Shown piece by piece: positions 35,929 to 38,761 of a stretch of 38,761 nt of DNA (position 1 is its first letter; every line of letters begins with the position of its first letter). The notes under the pieces are model-generated. The model was not told the DNA's origin. It worked only from the letters and a program-made list of their open reading frames with translations, and searched no databases. This stretch comes from an uncultured Lachnospiraceae bacterium. Lineage in GTDB: Bacteria > Bacillota > Clostridia > Lachnospirales > Lachnospiraceae. Both the position numbers and the translations under genes were made by a program. The stretch spans positions 1 through 38,761 of the forward strand of contig CAJOLD010000021.1 in assembly GCA_905235435.1 (NCBI GenBank), in the 5' to 3' direction.

Positions 35929-37461
35929 ATGCAATTAAAACCAGAAGAAATAACCAGGGTCATCCGCAGCCAGATCAAGCATTATGAAAATGCGATCCGG
36001 CAGAGCGAGACGGGCACTGTTCTTATGGTCGGAGACGGGATTGCGCGGGCCAGCGGTCTGACGGACTGCATGGCGGGCGAGCTCCTCGAGTTTGAGGACG
36101 GGACCTACGGAATGGCGCAGAACCTGGAGGAGAACAGCGTCTCGGTCGTGCTCTTCGGCGGCGGCGAGGCGATCAGCGAAGGCCAGACGGTCCGCAGGAC
36201 CGGCAAGGTCGTGTCCGTGCCGGTGGGCGAGGGCATGATCGGCCGCGTTGTCAATGCGCTGGGACAGCCGATCGACGGAAACGGCCCGATTGAAACAGAC
36301 GAGTACCGGCCTATCGAGAGCCGGGCGCCCGGCATCTGCGACCGCAAAGGCGTACATGAGCCGCTGCAGACCGGCATCAAGGCGATCGATTCGATGATCC
36401 CGATCGGCCGCGGACAGCGTGAGCTGATCATCGGCGACCGCCAGACCGGTAAGACGACGATCGCCACCGACACGATCCTGAACCAGAAGGGGAAGGACGT
36501 GATCTGCATCTACGTCGCGATCGGACAGAAGCGCTCGACCGTCGCGACGCTTGTGGAAACGCTCCGCAAGGGCGGCGCCATGGACTATTCGATCGTTGTC
36601 GCGGCGACAGCCTCCGAGGCTGCCCCGCTTCAGTACATCGTGCCCTACGCGGGCTGCGCGATGGGCGAATACTTTATGAACAAGGGAAAGCATGTCCTGA
36701 TCATCTATGATGACCTGAGCAAGCACGCGGTCGCCTACCGCGCACTTTCCCTGCTGATCCGCCGTCCGCCCGGACGTGAGGCATACCCGGGCGACGTCTT
36801 CTATCTGCATTCAAGGCTTCTTGAGAGAGCCGCGAAGCTGGACGACGAGCACGGCGCCGGCTCCATGACGGCGCTGCCGATCATCGAGACGCAGGCGGGC
36901 GATATCTCCGCCTACATCCCGACGAACGTCATCTCCATCACGGACGGGCAGATCTTCCTGGAGACCGAGATGTTCCACTCCGGCATCATGCCGGCCGTGA
37001 ACCCCGGCGTCTCCGTCTCCCGTGTCGGCGGCAACGCGCAGATCAAGGCGATGAAGAAGGTCGCCGGCACGCTCAAGCTCATCTACTCCCAGTACAGGGA
37101 GCTGCAGAGCTTCGCGCAGTTCGGTTCCGATCTTGACGAGGATACCAAGTCCCGTCTCGCGCAGGGCGAGCGGATCGTGGAGGTCCTCAAGCAGGGCAAG
37201 AGCTCGCCGATCGATGTCGAGCACCAGGTCGCCATCCTCTACGCGGTCACGCACAATGTCCTCGCGCCCGTTGAGGTCGCGGACATCGGCGCTTACGAGG
37301 AGGGGCTCTACGGTTTCCTGGAGACCGACGCGGACGGCGCGGCGGCCATGGAGATCATCCGGCAGACGGGTGTCCTTGATGAGGATGCCGAGAAGAAGCT
37401 GAATAACGCTCTCGGGCGTTATACCCAGCAGTTCCTCGACATGGGAAAAGCCGCGAAATAA
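35929..37461 (+). CDS. atpA: ATP synthase subunit alpha
   Basis: AtpA is the non-catalytic nucleotide-binding subunit of F1. The P-loop is GDRQTGKT (169-176), at the same position as in E. coli, and the family signature [22 protein letters not shown] is present. The 510-aa length is standard. GGATGGGAAGC precedes the ATG. Confidence 0.98.
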   Translation: MQLKPEEITRVIRSQIKHYENAIRQSETGTVLMVGDGIARASGLTDCMAGELLEFEDGTYGMAQNLEENSVSVVLFGGGEAISEGQTVRRTGKVVSVPVGEGMIGRVVNALGQPIDGNGPIETDEYRPIESRAPGICDRKGVHEPLQTGIKAIDSMIPIGRGQRELIIGDRQTGKTTIATDTILNQKGKDVICIYVAIGQKRSTVATLVETLRKGGAMDYSIVVAATASEAAPLQYIVPYAGCAMGEYFMNKGKHVLIIYDDLSKHAVAYRALSLLIRRPPGREAYPGDVFYLHSRLLERAAKLDDEHGAGSMTALPIIETQAGDISAYIPTNVISITDGQIFLETEMFHSGIMPAVNPGVSVSRVGGNAQIKAMKKVAGTLKLIYSQYRELQSFAQFGSDLDEDTKSRLAQGERIVEVLKQGKSSPIDVEHQVAILYAVTHNVLAPVEVADIGAYEEGLYGFLETDADGAAAMEIIRQTGVLDEDAEKKLNNALGRYTQQFLDMGKAAK

Positions 37462-37473
37462 AGGAGGAGCAGA

Positions 37474-38349
37474 ATGGCTTCAAACATGAAAGCGGTGAAA
37501 CTGCGGATCAAGAGCGTGGAGAACACGCGGCAGATCACCAAAGCCATGGAACTTGTGGCTTCCTCCAAGCTGCGAAAGGCCAAGGACAGAGCCGAGGCCT
37601 CCCGTCCCTACTACAGAGAGCTGCACCGCACGCTGCATGAGATCGCGGTCAGCAACACGGATTTCACCTCCGTCTACGCGAAAGGCATTCCCGGTGACAG
37701 GGAGTGCGTCGTGGTCATCGCGGGAGACCGCGGACTGGCCGGCGGATACAACTCCAACCTGTTCAAAAAGCTGGAAGCGGAGTTTGAGGGACGTGAGTTT
37801 GTGGCTGTTCCGGTCGGGAAAAAAGCCGTCGAGTACATGAAACGAAATAAGATCCCCATCCTGACGGAGATGTTCGGTGAGATCGCGACGGTCTCCGTGG
37901 CGGACTGCTTCGAGATGGCAAGGCTTCTGTGCCAGGAATTCAGGAACGGATCCTTCGATCACATCGAGGTCTTCTATACGACCTTCGTTTCCATGCTCGA
38001 CCAGCATGCCGGCGCGCTGCGCCTGCTCCCGCTTCAGGATCTGAAGACAGGGGAGACCGAGGCGTGGGACGTATCGGAGGAGCGGGAGGATCACGACGTC
38101 ATCTGGTACGAACCGGAAGCGTCTGAGGTCTTTGACGCGATCGTGCCCGAGTACCTTGCCGGCGTTCTTCACGGCTGCATCTGCGACAGCCTCGCGAGCG
38201 AGCTTGCGGCCCGCCGCATGGCGATGGACGCGGCGACCAAGAACGCGGACGAGATGATCGAACAGCTCAATCTGTATTACAACCGCGCGAGACAGGCAAG
38301 CATCACGCAGGAGATCACGGAGATCGTTGCCGGCGCGGACGGAGTATAG
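37474..38349 (+). CDS. atpG: ATP synthase subunit gamma
   Basis: AtpG is the rotating central shaft. The N-terminal helix (LRIKSVENTRQITKAMELVASSKLRKA) and the C-terminal helix (ARRMAMDAATKNADEMIEQL, ITQEITEIVAGA) are the two long coiled-coil segments typical of the family. Length is 291 aa. AAAGGAGG lies before the ATG. Confidence 0.97.
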   Translation: MASNMKAVKLRIKSVENTRQITKAMELVASSKLRKAKDRAEASRPYYRELHRTLHEIAVSNTDFTSVYAKGIPGDRECVVVIAGDRGLAGGYNSNLFKKLEAEFEGREFVAVPVGKKAVEYMKRNKIPILTEMFGEIATVSVADCFEMARLLCQEFRNGSFDHIEVFYTTFVSMLDQHAGALRLLPLQDLKTGETEAWDVSEEREDHDVIWYEPEASEVFDAIVPEYLAGVLHGCICDSLASELAARRMAMDAATKNADEMIEQLNLYYNRARQASITQEITEIVAGADGV

Positions 38350-38390
38350 GCGGCATCTGCAGGAAGCTGAATACACAAGGAGATACATAA

Positions 38391-38761
38391 ATGAGTGATA
38401 AACATATCGGAGAGGTGGTGCAGGTCACAGGCCCCGTCCTGGATATCCGCTTCGCGCACGACGAGCTGCCCGCGCTGATGAACGCCATCACCATCGAGAT
38501 GGATGGCGCGACGCTGGTGGCGGAGGTGGCGCAGCAGATCGGGGATAATGTGGTGCGCTGCATCGCCATGAATTCTACGGACGGCCTGAAGAGAGGCATG
38601 GAGGCCGTGGATACGGGAGCATCCATCTCGGTCCCGGTCGGCGAAGAGTGCCTGGGCCGCGTATTTAACCTGCTCGGGGAGCCGGTGGACAACCTTCCGG
38701 CACCGGAGACGAAGGAGCGCTGGCCGATCCACCGTCCGGCACCGACCTATGAGGAACAGAC
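38391..38761 (+). CDS. atpD: ATP synthase subunit beta (5' part, cut by window edge)
   Basis: The first 123 codons of the catalytic F1 subunit are present. They include the N-terminal beta-barrel ([15 protein letters not shown]) and the [20 protein letters not shown] block. The P-loop lies beyond the window. AAGGAG lies before the ATG. atpC would be expected next. Confidence 0.97.
   Translation, partial: MSDKHIGEVVQVTGPVLDIRFAHDELPALMNAITIEMDGATLVAEVAQQIGDNVVRCIAMNSTDGLKRGMEAVDTGASISVPVGEECLGRVFNLLGEPVDNLPAPETKERWPIHRPAPTYEEQ

Overview
The window is a replication-origin region from a GC-rich Clostridia chromosome, most likely Lachnospiraceae. The basis is gene content and order: rpmH-rnpA-yidD-yidC-jag-mnmE-mnmG-rsmG and parAB on one side, dnaA-dnaN-yaaA-recF-gyrB-gyrA on the other. 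Supporting details are the lineage-type genes (DUF3881, DUF4446, MurT/GatD), a SAM-I riboswitch before metK, and an F-type ATP synthase operon with AtpZ and AtpI. No species can be named from sequence reading alone.

Left arm (1-13.4 kb): nearly everything is on the minus strand, pointing away from dnaA. From the far left: tRNA-Arg(CCU), a DUF3881 protein, serS, a DUF4446 membrane protein, parB and parA. Then comes a 290-bp intergenic region with two perfect parS sites, followed by a head-on alpha/beta-hydrolase-fold gene and rsmG, mnmG and mnmE. A strong terminator separates these from jag, yidC, yidD, rnpA and rpmH. The short rpmH gene (44 aa) lies at 13286-13420.

Origin (13.42-15.27 kb): the rpmH-dnaA gap carries near-consensus divergent promoters and a small cluster of degenerate DnaA boxes. 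The dnaA-dnaN gap is AT-rich near dnaN and has a few more box-like sites. Gene polarity flips here, which fits oriC.

Right arm (15.3-38.8 kb): dnaN, yaaA, recF, gyrB and gyrA are followed by a cell-wall cluster: a two-domain amidase/serine hydrolase, murT, gatD and a D,D-carboxypeptidase. Next are a short tyrosine-recombinase-like gene, a convergent DEDDh exonuclease, riboswitch-controlled metK, an RluA-type pseudouridine synthase and a TetR regulator. A 193-bp highly structured element without a gene follows. Last is the ATP synthase operon (atpZ, atpI, atpB, E, F, H, A, G and the start of atpD).

Points most worth a second look: (1) the 193-bp element with perfect 14-bp terminal inverted repeats enclosing four stem-loop arms (five hairpin loops); (2) a hydrolase-fold protein beside parS whose three catalytic positions all appear substituted; (3) a recombinase-like protein lacking two catalytic residues; (4) a fusion of an N-acetylmuramoyl-L-alanine amidase with a class-A-beta-lactamase-like domain; (5) an ATP synthase c subunit with a two-carboxylate sodium-type binding motif. 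No CRISPR array, rRNA, prophage or insertion sequence was seen.
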